From Oceanibacterium hippocampi (GTDB taxonomy: Bacteria > Pseudomonadota > Alphaproteobacteria > Sneathiellales > Sneathiellaceae), in NCBI RefSeq assembly GCF_900172325.1, contig NZ_FWFR01000002.1:1-64000 (forward strand): a stretch of DNA of 64,000 nt, read 5' to 3'. This document shows positions 18,917 through 30,594 of the stretch, one piece after another; the stretch's first letter is position 1, and every line of letters begins with the position of its first letter. The notes beneath the pieces are model-generated. The model saw only the letters and a program-made list of their open reading frames with translations, had not been told where the DNA came from and did not search any database. Position numbers and translations under genes: made by a program.

Positions 18917-20196
18917 TGCTGAAGGACTCGGACCGGATCTTCACCAATCTCTACGGCCAGCATGACTGGCGCCTCGCCGGCGCGAAGAAGCGCGGCATCT
19001 GGGACAATACCAAGGCGCTGCTCGACATCGGCCAGGACGAGCTGATCGGCATGGTCAAGGAAAGCGGCCTGCGCGGGCGCGGCGGGGCAGGCTTCCCGAC
19101 CGGCCTCAAATGGTCATTCATGCCGAAGAAGTCGGACGGCCGGCCGAACTACCTCATCGTCAATGCCGACGAATCCGAGCCCGGCACCTGCAAGGACCGC
19201 GAGATCCTGCGCTTCGATCCGCATCGCCTGCTCGAGGGCTGCCTGATCGCCGGTTTCGCGATGCGCGCGATCGCCTGCTACATCTATATCCGCGGCGAGT
19301 TCGTCAACGAGGCGCACCATCTCCAGGCGGCGATCGACGAGGCCTACGAGGCCGGCCTGATCGGAAAGAATGCCTGCGGCAGCGGCTACGACTTCGACAT
19401 CTACCTGCATCGCGGCGCCGGCGCCTACATCTGCGGCGAGGAAACGGCGCTGATCGAGAGCCTCGAGGGCAACAAGGGCCAGCCGCGCCTGAAGCCGCCG
19501 TTCCCGGCCAATGTCGGGGTCTGGGGCTGCCCGTCCACGGTGAACAATGTGGAGAGCATCGCGGTCGTTCCGGAAATCCTGCGGCGCGGCCCGAGCTGGT
19601 TCGCCGGGATCGGCCGGCCGAACAATGTCGGCACCAAGATCTTCTGCATTTCCGGGCATGTGAACCGGCCGTGCAACGTCGAGGAAGAGATGGGCATCCC
19701 GCTGAAGGAGCTCATCGAGAAGCATGCCGGCGGCGTGCGCGGCGGCTGGGACAACCTGCTTGCGGTCATTCCCGGCGGCTCCTCGGTGCCCTGCCTGCCG
19801 AAGTCGATCTGCGACAACGTGCTGATGGATTTCGACAGCCTCAAGGAGGTCAAGAGTGGCCTCGGCACTGCCGCCGTGATCGTCATGGACAAGTCGACCG
19901 ACATCATCCAGGCGATCGCTCGGCTGGCGCATTTCTACAAGCACGAGAGCTGCGGCCAGTGCACGCCGTGCCGTGAAGGCACCGGCTGGATGTGGCGGGT
20001 GCTCGAACGGATGGCCAAGGGTCAGGCGGAGAAGTCGGAGATCGACCTCCTGCTCGATGTCAGCTATCAGGTCGAGGGCCATACCATCTGCGCGCTCGGC
20101 GACGCGGCCGCCTGGCCCGTTCAGGGCCTCATTCGCCATTTCCGGCATGTCATCGAAGCCCGCATCGACGACGCCAAGTCGGCCGCGGCCGCCTGA
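18916..20196 (+). CDS. nuoF: NADH-quinone oxidoreductase subunit F
   Basis: A 426-residue NADH- and FMN-binding subunit, the entry point for electrons. It has the NADH/FMN loop [10 protein letters not shown] near 56-65, the FMN-site motif [13 protein letters not shown], and the N3 4Fe-4S ligands Cys346, Cys349, Cys352 and Cys392 (CGQCTPC and HTICALGD). The start at ATG 18916 is fused to the nuoE stop (TGATG). nuoG follows after 22 bases with its own GGAGGA site. Confidence 0.97.
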   Translation: MLKDSDRIFTNLYGQHDWRLAGAKKRGIWDNTKALLDIGQDELIGMVKESGLRGRGGAGFPTGLKWSFMPKKSDGRPNYLIVNADESEPGTCKDREILRFDPHRLLEGCLIAGFAMRAIACYIYIRGEFVNEAHHLQAAIDEAYEAGLIGKNACGSGYDFDIYLHRGAGAYICGEETALIESLEGNKGQPRLKPPFPANVGVWGCPSTVNNVESIAVVPEILRRGPSWFAGIGRPNNVGTKIFCISGHVNRPCNVEEEMGIPLKELIEKHAGGVRGGWDNLLAVIPGGSSVPCLPKSICDNVLMDFDSLKEVKSGLGTAAVIVMDKSTDIIQAIARLAHFYKHESCGQCTPCREGTGWMWRVLERMAKGQAEKSEIDLLLDVSYQVEGHTICALGDAAAWPVQGLIRHFRHVIEARIDDAKSAAAA

Positions 20197-20218
20197 GCCC
20201 CGGGGTCGGAGGAAAGCA

Positions 20219-22279
20219 ATGCCCAAACTGACCGTAGACGGCGTCGAGGTCGAGGTCGAAGCCGGTTCGACCGTCCTGCAGGCCTGCGAGGCCGCCGGGC
20301 GGGAGATTCCACGCTTCTGTTACCACGAGCGGCTGTCGATCGCCGGCAATTGCCGGATGTGCCTGGTCGAGATGGAGAAGTCGCCGAAGCCCATCGCTTC
20401 CTGCGCGATGCCGGCCGGCGATGGCATGGTCATCCATACCAACACGCCGACGGTCAAGAAGGCGCGGGAAGGGGTGATGGAGTTCCTGCTCATCAACCAC
20501 CCGCTGGACTGCCCGATCTGCGACCAGGGTGGCGAGTGCGACCTGCAGGACCAGGCGCTGGCCTACGGCCGCGGGCGCAGCCGCTACGACGAGAACAAGC
20601 GCGCGGTGCGCGAGAAGAACATGGGCCCACTGATCAAGACGATCATGACCCGCTGCATCCATTGCACCCGCTGCATCCGCTTCGCCACCGAGATCGCCGG
20701 CGTCCAGGAGATCGGCGCGATCAATCGCGGCGAGAACATGGAGATCACCACCTATCTCGAGCAGGCGGTGACGTCGGAACTGTCCGGCAATGTCGTCGAT
20801 CTCTGCCCGGTCGGCGCGCTGACCTCGAAGCCCTATGCCTTCGCCGCGCGCCCGTGGGAGCTTCGCAAGACCGAAAGCATCGACGTGCAGGACGCGGTCG
20901 GCAGCAATATCCGCGTCGACGCCCGGGGCCGCGAGGTGATGCGCGTGCTGCCCCGCCTGAACGAGGCGATCAACGAGGAATGGATCAACGACAAGACGCG
21001 GCACGCGGTCGACGGGCTGCAGCGCCAGCGTCTCGACCAGCCCTATGTGCGCCGCGACGGGAAACTGCAGCCGGCGAGCTGGTCTGACGCCTTCGCGGCG
21101 ATCGCCGCGCGGCTGAAGGGCCTAGACGGGACGCGGATTGCCGCCATCGCCGGCGACCTCGCCTGCGCCGAGAGCCAGCTTGCCCTGAAAGACCTGATGG
21201 ATGGGCTCGGCTCGCCCAACATCGACTGCCGCCAGGACGGGGCGAAGATCGACGCCTCCTGCCGGGCCGGCTATGTCTTCAACTCGACCATCGCCGGGAT
21301 CGAGGCGGCGGACGCGATCCTGATCGTCGGCAGCAACCCGCGCTGGGAGGCGGCGCTGGTCAATGCCCGGATCCGCAAGCGCTGGCTGGCCGGCGAGGTC
21401 GCCATCGGCGTGATCGGCGAGGCCCGCGACCTGACCTTCGACTACGAGCATCTGGGCACCGACGCCGCGACGCTCGGCAAGATCGCCGACGGCAGCCACG
21501 CCTTCGCCAAGCGCCTCAAGGACGCGGAACGGCCGATGCTGATCCTCGGCCAGGGCGCGATCTCCGGCGACAACGGCGCCGCCGTGCTGGCCGCCGCCCG
21601 GGCGATCGCCGAGGCGACCGGCATGGTCGGCGAGGAGTGGAACGGCTTCAACATGCTGCACAACGCCGCCGGGCGCGTAGCCGGCCTCGATCTCGGCCTG
21701 GTGCCGGGCGAGGGTGGGCGCGACGTCCAGGGCATCCTGGCCGGGGCGGCCGCGGGCGAGATCGACGCCGTCTACCTGCTCGGCGCCGACGAGATCGACA
21801 TGCAGAAGCTCGGCAGTGCCTTCGTGATCTACCAGGGCACCCATGGCGACGCCGGGGCGCACCGGGCCGACGTGATCCTGCCCGGCGCCGCCTATACCGA
21901 GAAGAACGCGACCTGGGTCAATACCGAGGGCCGGCCGCAGCTCGGCCGCCGGGCGGTCTTCCCGCCGGGCGAGGCGCGCGAGGACTGGACCATCATCCGG
22001 GCGCTTTCCGACCAGCTCCAGGCCGGTCTCGCCTACCGCGATCTCCGGGAGGTCCGCATCCGCATGGCCGAGATCGCGCCGACCTTCGCGGCGACCGACA
22101 TGGTGGCGGAAAACCCCTGGGGCGAGTTCGGCACCGCCGGCGAACTTGGCGACGCGGCCTTGGTCAGCCCGATCGAGGATTTCTACCTGACCAATCCGAT
22201 CGCCCGGGCAAGCCGCATCATGGCGGAATGCAGCGCACTCAATCTGGCCAACGAGAAGGCGACGGGCACCCATGGCTGA
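20219..22279 (+). CDS. nuoG: NADH-quinone oxidoreductase subunit G
   Basis: A 686-residue iron-sulfur subunit. The N-terminal 2Fe-2S ferredoxin domain ([16 protein letters not shown]), the His-Cys type cluster region ([18 protein letters not shown]), the 4Fe-4S motif [10 protein letters not shown], and a molybdopterin-oxidoreductase-like C-terminal domain are all present. Length is typical of the alphaproteobacterial/mitochondrial type, shorter than the E. coli protein. ATG 20219 follows GGAGGA. It overlaps nuoH by 8 bases. Confidence 0.97.
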   Translation: MPKLTVDGVEVEVEAGSTVLQACEAAGREIPRFCYHERLSIAGNCRMCLVEMEKSPKPIASCAMPAGDGMVIHTNTPTVKKAREGVMEFLLINHPLDCPICDQGGECDLQDQALAYGRGRSRYDENKRAVREKNMGPLIKTIMTRCIHCTRCIRFATEIAGVQEIGAINRGENMEITTYLEQAVTSELSGNVVDLCPVGALTSKPYAFAARPWELRKTESIDVQDAVGSNIRVDARGREVMRVLPRLNEAINEEWINDKTRHAVDGLQRQRLDQPYVRRDGKLQPASWSDAFAAIAARLKGLDGTRIAAIAGDLACAESQLALKDLMDGLGSPNIDCRQDGAKIDASCRAGYVFNSTIAGIEAADAILIVGSNPRWEAALVNARIRKRWLAGEVAIGVIGEARDLTFDYEHLGTDAATLGKIADGSHAFAKRLKDAERPMLILGQGAISGDNGAAVLAAARAIAEATGMVGEEWNGFNMLHNAAGRVAGLDLGLVPGEGGRDVQGILAGAAAGEIDAVYLLGADEIDMQKLGSAFVIYQGTHGDAGAHRADVILPGAAYTEKNATWVNTEGRPQLGRRAVFPPGEAREDWTIIRALSDQLQAGLAYRDLREVRIRMAEIAPTFAATDMVAENPWGEFGTAGELGDAALVSPIEDFYLTNPIARASRIMAECSALNLANEKATGTHG

Positions 22280-23282
22280 ATTCTGGGACGGCTATCTGCT
22301 GCCGCTGGTCATCATCGTCGCGCAAATCCTTGCGCTGGTCGTCGTCCTGCTCGTCGCGGTCGCCTATCTGACCCTGTTCGAGCGCAAGGTCATGGCGGCG
22401 ATGCAGCTCCGGCGCGGGCCGAACGTGGTCGGCCTGTTCGGCCTGCTGCAGCCGCTTGCCGACGGCGCCAAGCTGTTCTTCAAGGAGACGGTGATCCCGA
22501 CCGGGGCCAACCGGGCGGTGTTCCTGTTCGCGCCGATGCTGACCTTCATCCTGTCGCTGATCGCCTGGGCGGTGATCCCGGTCGGCGAGGGCATGGTGAT
22601 CTCCAACATCAACGTCGGCATCCTCTACCTGTTCGCGATCTCCTCGCTCGGCGTCTACGGCATCATCATGTCCGGCTGGGCGTCCAACTCGCGCTATCCG
22701 TTCCTGGGCGCGCTGCGTTCGGCCGCGCAGATGGTCTCCTACGAGGTCTCGATCGGCTTCGTGATCGTCACCGTGCTGCTCTGCGTCGGCTCGCTGAACC
22801 TGACCGACATCGTCATGGCGCAGAAGAACGTCTGGTTCTTCATCCCGCTGTTCCCGATGTTCGTCATCTTCTTCATCTCGGCGCTGGCCGAGACCAACCG
22901 GCACCCCTTCGACCTGCCGGAGGCCGAGGCCGAACTGGTGGCCGGCTACCAGACCGAATATTCCTCGATGCCGTTCGCGCTCTTCTTCCTCGGCGAATAT
23001 GCCAACATGATCCTGATGACCGGGGTCTGCACGGTGCTGTTCCTCGGTGGCTGGCTGCCGCCGTTCGACATCGCGCCGTTCAACTGGATCCCCGGGCCGC
23101 TCTGGTTCATCGCCAAGGTGACGCTGCTGCTGTTCGTCTTCGTCTGGGTCCGGGCGACCTTCCCGCGCTACCGCTACGACCAGCTCATGCGGCTCGGCTG
23201 GAAAGTCTTCCTGCCGTTCTCGCTGTTCTGGGTGGCACTGACCGCCGGCGTCCTGGTCGCCTTCGACTGGGTGCCGAAATGA
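22272..23282 (+). CDS. nuoH: NADH-quinone oxidoreductase subunit H
   Basis: A 336-residue membrane subunit with eight predicted helices that connects the peripheral arm to the antiporter-like subunits and forms part of the quinone channel. The signatures [18 protein letters not shown] and [21 protein letters not shown] (loop at the quinone entrance) are intact. It starts inside the nuoG end. A 103-base gap with a possible internal promoter and a hairpin separates it from nuoI, the longest gap inside the operon. Confidence 0.97.
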   Translation: MAEFWDGYLLPLVIIVAQILALVVVLLVAVAYLTLFERKVMAAMQLRRGPNVVGLFGLLQPLADGAKLFFKETVIPTGANRAVFLFAPMLTFILSLIAWAVIPVGEGMVISNINVGILYLFAISSLGVYGIIMSGWASNSRYPFLGALRSAAQMVSYEVSIGFVIVTVLLCVGSLNLTDIVMAQKNVWFFIPLFPMFVIFFISALAETNRHPFDLPEAEAELVAGYQTEYSSMPFALFFLGEYANMILMTGVCTVLFLGGWLPPFDIAPFNWIPGPLWFIAKVTLLLFVFVWVRATFPRYRYDQLMRLGWKVFLPFSLFWVALTAGVLVAFDWVPK

Positions 23283-23306
23283 GCGCCGCGACGCGATCCA
23301 GCGTAC

Positions 23307-23355
23307 TTGCCTTTGGCAGGTCAAAAGTTATGGTGGCGCCGGCACGGCCGGCGCC
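23307..23355 (+). promoter_or_regulatory. Intercistronic element between nuoH and nuoI: possible promoter and a hairpin
   Basis: TTGCCT (23307-23312), 16 bases, then TATGGT (23329-23334) resembles a weak promoter. It is directly followed by a perfect 9-bp stem, GGCGCCGGC/GCCGGCGCC with loop ACG (23335-23355). The hairpin may set mRNA stability or partial attenuation. Structure seen; role inferred. Confidence 0.4.
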
Positions 23356-23385
23356 GCGCCTTCTGAAACACGGGAGATAGGGGCG

Positions 23386-23874
23386 ATGGGATTTCTCGAC
23401 CGCAATGCCCGCACGCTGCTCCTGAGCGAGCTTGTCGCCGGCATGGCGCTCACCTTCCGCTACATGTTCAAGCAGAAGGTGACGGTCAACTACCCCTACG
23501 AGAAGGGGCCGCTGAGCCCGCGCTTCCGCGGCGAGCACGTGCTGCGGCGCTACCCGAACGGCGAGGAGCGCTGCATTGCCTGCAAGCTCTGCGAGGCGGT
23601 CTGCCCGGCGCTCGCCATCACCATCGAGGCGGAACCGCGCGATGACGGCTCGCGGCGCACGACGCGCTACGACATCGACATGACCAAGTGCATCTATTGC
23701 GGCTTCTGCCAGGAAGCCTGCCCGGTCGATGCGATCGTCGAGGGGCCGAACTTCGAGTTCGCGACCGAGACCCGCGAGGAACTGTTCTACGACAAGGCCA
23801 AGCTGCTGGCGAACGGTGACCGCTGGGAAGACGAGATCGCCGCGAATCTCGCCGCCGACGCGCCGTACCGCTGA
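23386..23874 (+). CDS. nuoI: NADH-quinone oxidoreductase subunit I
   Basis: A 162-residue 8Fe ferredoxin-like subunit carrying clusters N6a and N6b between NuoG and NuoB. The two ligand sets are Cys63, 66, 69, 73 and Cys102, 105, 108, 112 ([12 protein letters not shown] and [12 protein letters not shown]). The N-terminal amphipathic helix and the [16 protein letters not shown] motif are typical. nuoJ follows after 86 bases. Confidence 0.97.
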   Translation: MGFLDRNARTLLLSELVAGMALTFRYMFKQKVTVNYPYEKGPLSPRFRGEHVLRRYPNGEERCIACKLCEAVCPALAITIEAEPRDDGSRRTTRYDIDMTKCIYCGFCQEACPVDAIVEGPNFEFATETREELFYDKAKLLANGDRWEDEIAANLAADAPYR

Positions 23875-23960
23875 CCGATGACGCCCGACCGCACCCTGAC
23901 AACGAGCCGACGGACCCGCAAGACCATGCCGAATCAAGCCCAGCCGGAGGGCATCAGGAC

Positions 23961-24569
23961 ATGACCGTGGCGGCACTCGCCTTCTATCTGTTCGCCTTCG
24001 TCACCATCGCCTCGGGCTTCATGGTGATCGCGGCGCGAAACCCCGTGCATTCGGTGCTGTTCCTCATCCTCGCCTTCTTCAACGCGGCGGGCCTGTTCGT
24101 GCTGCTCGGCGCGGAGTTCCTGGCGATGATCCTGGTCATCGTCTATGTCGGCGCGGTCGCGGTGCTGTTCCTGTTCGTGGTCATGATGCTCGACATCAAC
24201 TTCGTCGAGCTCCGGCAGGGGTTCCTGCAGTATCTGCCGATCGGCGGCGCCATCGGCATCATCCTGCTGATCGAGCTGCTGCTGGTGCTGGCCGGCTGGG
24301 TGATCGAGCCTGCGACGATCGCCGCGGCGCGCGCGCCGACGGTGGCCGGCCTCTCCAATACCGAGGCGCTCGGCAACATCATCTACACGGATTATGTCTA
24401 CCTCTTCCAGGCGGCCGGAATGGTCCTGCTGGTGGCGATGATCGGGGCGATCGTCCTGACCCACCGCCAGCGCGAAGGCGTCCGCAAGCAGCGCATCTCC
24501 GAGCAGGTCAACCGACCGATCGAGGACGCGGTGGCGATCCGCAAGGTGGAACCGGGGCAGGGCGCTTAG
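23961..24569 (+). CDS. nuoJ: NADH-quinone oxidoreductase subunit J
   Basis: A 202-residue membrane subunit with five helices. The third-helix signature FLAMILVIVYVGAVAVLFLFVVMML (the pi-bulge region involved in coupling) is present in full. ATG 23961 is at the start of a typical NuoJ N-terminus (ALAFYLFAFVTIASG). nuoK starts 15 bases after its stop. Confidence 0.96.
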   Translation: MTVAALAFYLFAFVTIASGFMVIAARNPVHSVLFLILAFFNAAGLFVLLGAEFLAMILVIVYVGAVAVLFLFVVMMLDINFVELRQGFLQYLPIGGAIGIILLIELLLVLAGWVIEPATIAAARAPTVAGLSNTEALGNIIYTDYVYLFQAAGMVLLVAMIGAIVLTHRQREGVRKQRISEQVNRPIEDAVAIRKVEPGQGA

Positions 24570-24584
24570 GACAGGCTGGACGAC

Positions 24585-24893
24585 ATGGAAATCGGACTCG
24601 AACACTACCTGACGGTCGCCGCGATACTGTTCACGCTCGGCATCTTCGGGATCTTCCTGAACCGCAAGAACGTCATCATCATCCTGATGTCGGTCGAGCT
24701 GATGCTGCTCGCGGTCAATATCAACCTGGTCGCCTTCTCGGCTTATCTGGACGACCTGATCGGCCAGGTCTTCGCGATGTTCGTCCTAACCGTCGCCGCC
24801 GCCGAGGCGGCCATCGGCCTCGCCATCCTTGTGGTCTTCTTCCGTAATCGCGGCTCGATCGCGGTCGAAGACATCGACCTGATGAAGGGCTGA
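24585..24893 (+). CDS. nuoK: NADH-quinone oxidoreductase subunit K
   Basis: A 102-residue MrpC-like membrane subunit with three helices. Conserved Glu residues lie in the second and third helices ([16 protein letters not shown] and [13 protein letters not shown]), which are part of the proton path. Length is standard. nuoL starts 8 bases later. Confidence 0.96.
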   Translation: MEIGLEHYLTVAAILFTLGIFGIFLNRKNVIIILMSVELMLLAVNINLVAFSAYLDDLIGQVFAMFVLTVAAAEAAIGLAILVVFFRNRGSIAVEDIDLMKG

Positions 24894-24901
24894 GCGCGGC
24901 C

Positions 24902-26830
24902 ATGTACGTTCTGATCGTCTTCCTGCCGCTCGCAGCGGCGCTCATCGCCGGCTTCTTCGGCCGCCAGCTCGGGGACCGGGGCGCGCAGGTCGTCACCTCG
25001 GGCGCCGTACTGACCAGCGCCCTCCTGTCCTGGGTGGCGCTCTTCCAGGTCGCCTTCGGCCATGCGCCGGTCACCATCACGCTGTTCGACTGGGTCGTGT
25101 CCGGCGATTTCGCCGCCTCCTGGGCGATCCGCGTCGATGCGCTGACCGCGGTCATGCTGGTCGTCGTGAACACCGTGTCGTCGCTCGTGCATGTCTACTC
25201 GATCGGCTACATGTCGCACGACAAGGCCAAGGGTCGCTTCATGGCCTACCTGTCGTTGTTCACCTTCGCGATGCTGATGCTGGTGACCGCCGACAACCTC
25301 CTGCAGCTCTATTTCGGCTGGGAAGGGGTCGGGCTCGCGTCCTACCTGCTGATCGGCTTCTGGTATCACAAGGCCTCGGCCAACGCCGCCGCGATCAAGG
25401 CCTTCGTTGTCAACCGGGTCGGCGACTTCGGCTTCGCGCTCGGCGTGGTCGGGATCTTCTATATCTTCGGCTCGATCGAGTTCGACCAGATCTTCGCCGC
25501 CGCGCCGGAGCAGGTCGGCAAGTCGTTCGTCTTCATGGGCATGGAAGTGGACGTGCTGACGACGCTCTGCCTGCTGCTCTTCCTGGGCGCGATGGGCAAG
25601 TCGGCGCAGCTGTTCCTGCACACCTGGCTGCCCGACGCGATGGAGGGCCCGACCCCGGTCTCGGCCCTGATCCACGCCGCGACGATGGTCACGGCCGGCG
25701 TCTTCATGGTTGCCCGGCTGTCGCCGCTGTTCGAATACGCGCCCGACGCGCTGACCGTGGTGACCGTGGTCGGCGGCTCGACCGCCTTCTTCGCGGCGAC
25801 CGTCGGTCTCGTGCAGAACGACATCAAGCGGGTCATCGCATATTCGACCTGCAGCCAGCTCGGCTACATGTTCTTCGCCGCCGGCGTCTCGGCCTATCCG
25901 GTGGCGATCTTTCACCTGTTCACCCATGCCTTCTTCAAGGCGCTGCTGTTCCTCTGCGCCGGCTCGGTGATCCACGCCGTGTCGGACGAGCAGGACATGC
26001 GGCGCATGGGCGGCCTGTGGAAGCATATCAAGGCGACCTACGTGCTGATGTGGATCGGCTCGCTGGCTCTCGCCGGGATCTGGCCGTTCGCCGGCTACTT
26101 CTCGAAGGACATGGTCCTCGAGGCGGCCTATGCGGCGGGCACCACTGTCGGCAGCTATGCCTTCTGGCTCGGCATCGCGGCCGCGATCATGACCGCCTTC
26201 TATTCCTGGCGCCTGCTGTTCATGACCTTCCATGGCGCGCCGCGGGCCTCGAAAGAGGTCATGGACCATGTCCACGAATCGCCGAAGGTGATGCTGATCC
26301 CGCTATACGTGCTGGCGCTCGGCTCGATCTGCGCCGGCTTCATCTTCGCGCCCTACATGGTCGGCCATCATTACCAGGAGTTCTGGGGCAACTCGATCCT
26401 CGTCCTGGAGGAGCATGTCGCCATGGCCGAGGCGCACGATGTCGCCGCCTGGGTCAAGTTCCTGCCGCTGGTCGCCGGGGTCGTCGGCATCCTTATCGCC
26501 TTCCAGCTCTATATCCGGCGCCCGGAAATGCCGGCGGAGCTGGCCCGCACGCACCAGGCGCTCTACCAGTTCCTGCTCAACAAGTGGTATTTCGACGAGC
26601 TCTACGACTGGATCTTCGTCCGCCCGGCAACCTGGCTCGGACGGGTGCTGTGGAAGGGCGGTGACGGCCGCATCATCGACGGTCTCGGGCCGGACGGGAT
26701 CGCGATGACCGTCGTTCGCGTCGCCGCCCGGGCCAAGCAGATCCAGACCGGCTACATCTATCACTATGCGTTCGCGATCCTGATCGGCATCGCGGCCTTC
26801 GTGACCCTGTTCTTCTACGGCGTGGACTGA
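24902..26830 (+). CDS. nuoL: NADH-quinone oxidoreductase subunit L
   Basis: A 642-residue antiporter-like proton-pumping subunit at the distal end of the membrane arm. The signatures [44 protein letters not shown] and the long C-terminal lateral helix region are present. About 16 hydrophobic segments can be counted. nuoM follows after 5 bases. Confidence 0.97.
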   Translation: MYVLIVFLPLAAALIAGFFGRQLGDRGAQVVTSGAVLTSALLSWVALFQVAFGHAPVTITLFDWVVSGDFAASWAIRVDALTAVMLVVVNTVSSLVHVYSIGYMSHDKAKGRFMAYLSLFTFAMLMLVTADNLLQLYFGWEGVGLASYLLIGFWYHKASANAAAIKAFVVNRVGDFGFALGVVGIFYIFGSIEFDQIFAAAPEQVGKSFVFMGMEVDVLTTLCLLLFLGAMGKSAQLFLHTWLPDAMEGPTPVSALIHAATMVTAGVFMVARLSPLFEYAPDALTVVTVVGGSTAFFAATVGLVQNDIKRVIAYSTCSQLGYMFFAAGVSAYPVAIFHLFTHAFFKALLFLCAGSVIHAVSDEQDMRRMGGLWKHIKATYVLMWIGSLALAGIWPFAGYFSKDMVLEAAYAAGTTVGSYAFWLGIAAAIMTAFYSWRLLFMTFHGAPRASKEVMDHVHESPKVMLIPLYVLALGSICAGFIFAPYMVGHHYQEFWGNSILVLEEHVAMAEAHDVAAWVKFLPLVAGVVGILIAFQLYIRRPEMPAELARTHQALYQFLLNKWYFDELYDWIFVRPATWLGRVLWKGGDGRIIDGLGPDGIAMTVVRVAARAKQIQTGYIYHYAFAILIGIAAFVTLFFYGVD

Positions 26831-26835
26831 GCCCG

Positions 26836-28347
26836 ATGATCGACTGGCCCCTGCTATCCATCGTCACGTTCCTGCCGGCCGTCGGCGCGCTGTTCATCCT
26901 GCTGGTCCGGGGCAGCGAAGAAGTGGTCGCGCGCAATGCCCGCAACGTCGCGCTGTGGACGACGCTGATCACCTTCGCGCTGTCGCTGCTGATCTGGATC
27001 GACTTCGACAATTCGGTCGCGGGCTTCCAGTTCGTCGAGAAGAGCGACTGGCTGGCCGCCGGGATCACCTATCACATGGGGGTCGACGGCATCTCGATGC
27101 TGTTCGTGATCCTCACGACCTTCCTGATGCCGCTCTGCATCCTGGCGAGCTGGGAATCGATCCAGACCCGGGTCAAGGAATACATGATCGCGTTCCTGGT
27201 CATGGAAACGCTCATGATCGGCGTGTTCTGCGCCCTCGACCTGATGGTCTTCTACCTGTTCTTCGAGGCCGGCCTGATCCCGATGTTCCTGATCATCGGC
27301 ATCTGGGGCGGCGTGCGGCGGGTCTACGCCTCGTTCAAGTTCTTCCTCTACACGCTGCTGGGCTCGGTGCTGATGCTGATCGCGATGATCGCGATGTATG
27401 TCGACGCCGGGACCACCGATATCGCGGTCCTGCTGACCCATGACTTCCCGGCCGGCATGCAGCCCTGGCTGTGGTTCGCCTTCTTCGCCTCCTTCGCGGT
27501 CAAGATGCCGATGTGGCCGGTCCACACCTGGCTGCCCGACGCCCACGTGGAGGCGCCGACGGCCGGTTCGGTGATCCTGGCGGCGGTGCTCCTCAAGATG
27601 GGCGGCTACGGCTTCCTGCGCTTCTCGCTTCCGATGTTCCCGCTCGGCAGCGAGATGTTCGCGCCGCTGGTCTTCGCGCTCAGCGTGATCGCCATCGTCT
27701 ATGCCTCGCTGGTCGCCTTCGTCCAGGAGGACATGAAGAAACTGATCGCCTACGCGTCGGTCGCCCACATGGGCTTCGTGACGATGGGCATCTTCACCGT
27801 TACCACGCAGGGCCTGCAGGGCGGCATCTACCAGATGCTGAGCCACGGGATCATTTCCGGCGCGCTCTTCCTCTGCGTCGGCGTGGTCTACGACCGGATG
27901 CATACCCGGCTCATCGCGCGCTACGGTGGGCTGGCGACACGGATGCCGAAATACGCCTTCATCTTCATGCTGTTCACGATGGCGAATGTCGGCCTGCCCG
28001 GCACCTCGGGCTTCGTCGGCGAGATCCTGGCGCTGGCCGGCATCTTCCAGGTCAACACCTGGGTCGCGGTGATCGCCGCGATCGGCATCATCCTGAGCGC
28101 GGTCTACGCGCTCTGGCTCTATCGCCAGATCATCTTCGGGCAGCTTACCCGGGACGATCTCAAGTCGATCCTCGACGTCAACCGGCGCGAGATGCTGATC
28201 TTCACGCCGCTGATCATCATGTGCATCGTGATGGGCGTCTGGCCGGACCCGTTCCTCCGGGTCATGGACGCCTCCGTCGCCAATCTGATCGAGCATCACC
28301 AGCTCGCCCTCGACGCCGCCAACGCGGTGTCGGTCGCCACCCGCTAG
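26836..28347 (+). CDS. nuoM: NADH-quinone oxidoreductase subunit M
   Basis: A 503-residue antiporter-like subunit with about 14 helices. The motifs [16 protein letters not shown] and [18 protein letters not shown] and the conserved Lys of the proton channel region are present. The order nuoL-M-N is conserved. nuoN follows after 16 bases. Confidence 0.97.
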   Translation: MIDWPLLSIVTFLPAVGALFILLVRGSEEVVARNARNVALWTTLITFALSLLIWIDFDNSVAGFQFVEKSDWLAAGITYHMGVDGISMLFVILTTFLMPLCILASWESIQTRVKEYMIAFLVMETLMIGVFCALDLMVFYLFFEAGLIPMFLIIGIWGGVRRVYASFKFFLYTLLGSVLMLIAMIAMYVDAGTTDIAVLLTHDFPAGMQPWLWFAFFASFAVKMPMWPVHTWLPDAHVEAPTAGSVILAAVLLKMGGYGFLRFSLPMFPLGSEMFAPLVFALSVIAIVYASLVAFVQEDMKKLIAYASVAHMGFVTMGIFTVTTQGLQGGIYQMLSHGIISGALFLCVGVVYDRMHTRLIARYGGLATRMPKYAFIFMLFTMANVGLPGTSGFVGEILALAGIFQVNTWVAVIAAIGIILSAVYALWLYRQIIFGQLTRDDLKSILDVNRREMLIFTPLIIMCIVMGVWPDPFLRVMDASVANLIEHHQLALDAANAVSVATR

Positions 28348-28363
28348 AAGGCCAGAGACGATC

Positions 28364-29809
28364 ATGGACACGATCAATTCCCTGAACATCTCGGCCGCGG
28401 GCGCGGAGCTCTTCCTCGCCGTCGCGGTGATGGTGCTGCTCATGTTGGGCGCCTTCCGGGGCAATCGCGCGGTCGTCCCGATCTCCTGGCTTTCGGTGCT
28501 CTCGCTCGTCTTCGCGGCCTTCCTGGTGATGACCGGGCCGAGCGGGACGACGCTGGCGTTCGGCGACCTCTTCATCACCGACGATTTCGCGCGCTTCGCC
28601 AAGGTGTTGTCGCTGCTTGCCGCGGCGACCGCCATCGTGATGTCTATGGACTATATCCAGCGGGAGCGGATGGCCCGCTTCGAGTTCCCGATCCTGATGC
28701 TGCTGGCATCGCTCGGCATGCTCGCGATGATCTCGGCCAACGACCTGATCAGCCTCTATCTCGGCATGGAGCTGATGAGCCTGTCGCTTTACGTGACCGC
28801 CGCTTTCAAGCGCGATTCCCAGCGTGCGACCGAGGCCGGCCTGAAATATTTCGTGCTGGGCGTGCTGTCGTCGGGCCTGCTGCTCTACGGCTGCTCGTTG
28901 ATCTACGGCTTCACCGGCAGCACCAATTTCACCGCCATCGCAGAGGTCCTCGAGAAGGGCGTGCAGAACGAGCTTGGCCTGCTGATCGGGCTCGTCTTCC
29001 TGATCTCCGGCCTTGCCTTCAAGGTTTCCGCCGTGCCGTTCCACATGTGGACGCCGGACGTCTACGAGGGCGTGCCGACGCCGGTTACCGCATTCTTCGC
29101 GGTGGCGCCGAAGGTGGCGGCGATCGCGCTGTTCTTCCGCACCATGCTTTCGCCGTTCGGCGAGGTCGCCGGCGACTGGCAGCAGATCATCATTTTCATC
29201 TCGATCGGCTCGATGCTGCTCGGCGCCTTCGCCGCGATCGGCCAGCGCAACATCAAGCGACTGATGGCCTATTCCTCGATCGGCCATATGGGCTATGCGC
29301 TGATCGGTCTCGCGGCCGGTACCGCCGAGGGCGTGCAGGGCGTGCTGGTCTACATGACGATCTACGCGGTGATGAATATCGGTGCCTTCGCCTGCATTCT
29401 CTCGATGCGCCGGAAGGACGGGATGGTCGAGGGCGTCGCCGATCTGGCCGGCCTCGCCAAGTCCCAGCCGAAGACCGCCTTCGCCTTCGCCGCCTTCCTG
29501 TTCTCGCTGGCCGGTATCCCGCCGCTCGCCGGTTTCTTCGGCAAGCTCTACATCTTCCTCGCCGCGGTCAACTCGGGCCTCTATGCCCTGGCGGTGATCG
29601 GCGTGGTGACGTCGGTGGTCGGCGCCTTCTACTATCTGAACATCATCAAGGTCATGTATTTCGACGAGCCGAGCGGCCAGTTCGAGTCGATGACGCGCGT
29701 GATGGGGCTGATCACCACCGTCGCCGGTGTCCTGACCGTCTTCTACTTCGTCTATCCGGGCCAGCTGGTGGCCGGGGCCGGCACGGCGGCGGCGGCGCTA
29801 TTCCCGTGA
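28364..29809 (+). CDS. nuoN: NADH-quinone oxidoreductase subunit N
   Basis: A 481-residue antiporter-like subunit, the third pump of complex I. The motifs SLYLGMELMSLSLYVTAAF, KVSAVPFHMWTPDVYEG and MAYSSIGHMGYALIG are diagnostic. This completes a full set of 14 genes with none broken. The stop overlaps the birA GTG by four bases, so the operon continues into cofactor and RNA genes. Confidence 0.97.
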   Translation: MDTINSLNISAAGAELFLAVAVMVLLMLGAFRGNRAVVPISWLSVLSLVFAAFLVMTGPSGTTLAFGDLFITDDFARFAKVLSLLAAATAIVMSMDYIQRERMARFEFPILMLLASLGMLAMISANDLISLYLGMELMSLSLYVTAAFKRDSQRATEAGLKYFVLGVLSSGLLLYGCSLIYGFTGSTNFTAIAEVLEKGVQNELGLLIGLVFLISGLAFKVSAVPFHMWTPDVYEGVPTPVTAFFAVAPKVAAIALFFRTMLSPFGEVAGDWQQIIIFISIGSMLLGAFAAIGQRNIKRLMAYSSIGHMGYALIGLAAGTAEGVQGVLVYMTIYAVMNIGAFACILSMRRKDGMVEGVADLAGLAKSQPKTAFAFAAFLFSLAGIPPLAGFFGKLYIFLAAVNSGLYALAVIGVVTSVVGAFYYLNIIKVMYFDEPSGQFESMTRVMGLITTVAGVLTVFYFVYPGQLVAGAGTAAAALFP

Positions 29810-30594
29810 CCGCGGGGCCGGACGCGGGTCTGGCGCTCCCGTCCTTCTACGACTGCCGCTATGTGGACGAGGTCGAAAGCACCCAGGACGAGGTCCGCAA
29901 GGCTGCCGAGGCCGGCGCTCCCGAGGGGCTGATCGTGCGCGCCGGCAGCCAGCGCGCGGGCGTCGGCCGCCGCGCCCGGAGCTGGACCAGCCCGCCCGGC
30001 AATCTCTACTGCTCGCTGCTGCTCCGTCCGGCTGTCGCTCCGCTGGCCGCGGCGCAGCTATCCTTCGCCGTCGCGCTGGCCATAGCCGGGGCGGTCGAGC
30101 GCCATCTGCCGGACAGCGTCAGGGTTTCCTGCAAGTGGCCGAACGATGTCCTGGTCGACGGCCGCAAGATCGCCGGCATCCTGCTCGAATCGCGGACCGG
30201 GCAGGGCGGCCTCGTCGACTGGCTGATTCCCGGCACCGGTATCAATATCGACAGCCATCCGGACATCGCCGCCAATGTCCTGCCGACCAGCATCCGCGCG
30301 GCCGGCGGCGCCGGCACCCCGGCATCGTTGCTGGCGGCCTATGCCGAGGCCCTGCTGCCGCTCTACCGCGGGTTCCTCGCGGACGGTTTCGGGCCACTTC
30401 GCGAGGCCTGGCTGAAGCGCGCCGACGGGCTCGGCCAGCCGCTCGTCGCGCGCCTGCCCAACACCTCGATCGAGGGTGTCTTCGAGGATCTCGACGATGC
30501 CGGCGGCCTGGTTCTCGGGTGCCCGGGCGGCGTGCGCAGGGTGATCAACGCGGGCGAGGTCTTCCGCCCGGCAATCGCAGAGGGAGAGGCGTGA
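29806..30594 (+). CDS. birA: Biotin--[acetyl-CoA-carboxylase] ligase (class I, no DNA-binding domain)
   Basis: A 262-residue biotin protein ligase that attaches biotin to carboxylases. It has the biotinyl-AMP loop region AGVGRRARSW, the motif KWPNDVL, and the C-terminal SH3-like domain around 215-262. The helix-turn-helix repressor domain of E. coli BirA is absent, so it is an enzyme only. The start is GTG 29806 within GTGA of the nuoN stop; there is no other reasonable start. The stop is fused to the coaX ATG. Confidence 0.93.
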   Translation: MTAGPDAGLALPSFYDCRYVDEVESTQDEVRKAAEAGAPEGLIVRAGSQRAGVGRRARSWTSPPGNLYCSLLLRPAVAPLAAAQLSFAVALAIAGAVERHLPDSVRVSCKWPNDVLVDGRKIAGILLESRTGQGGLVDWLIPGTGINIDSHPDIAANVLPTSIRAAGGAGTPASLLAAYAEALLPLYRGFLADGFGPLREAWLKRADGLGQPLVARLPNTSIEGVFEDLDDAGGLVLGCPGGVRRVINAGEVFRPAIAEGEA

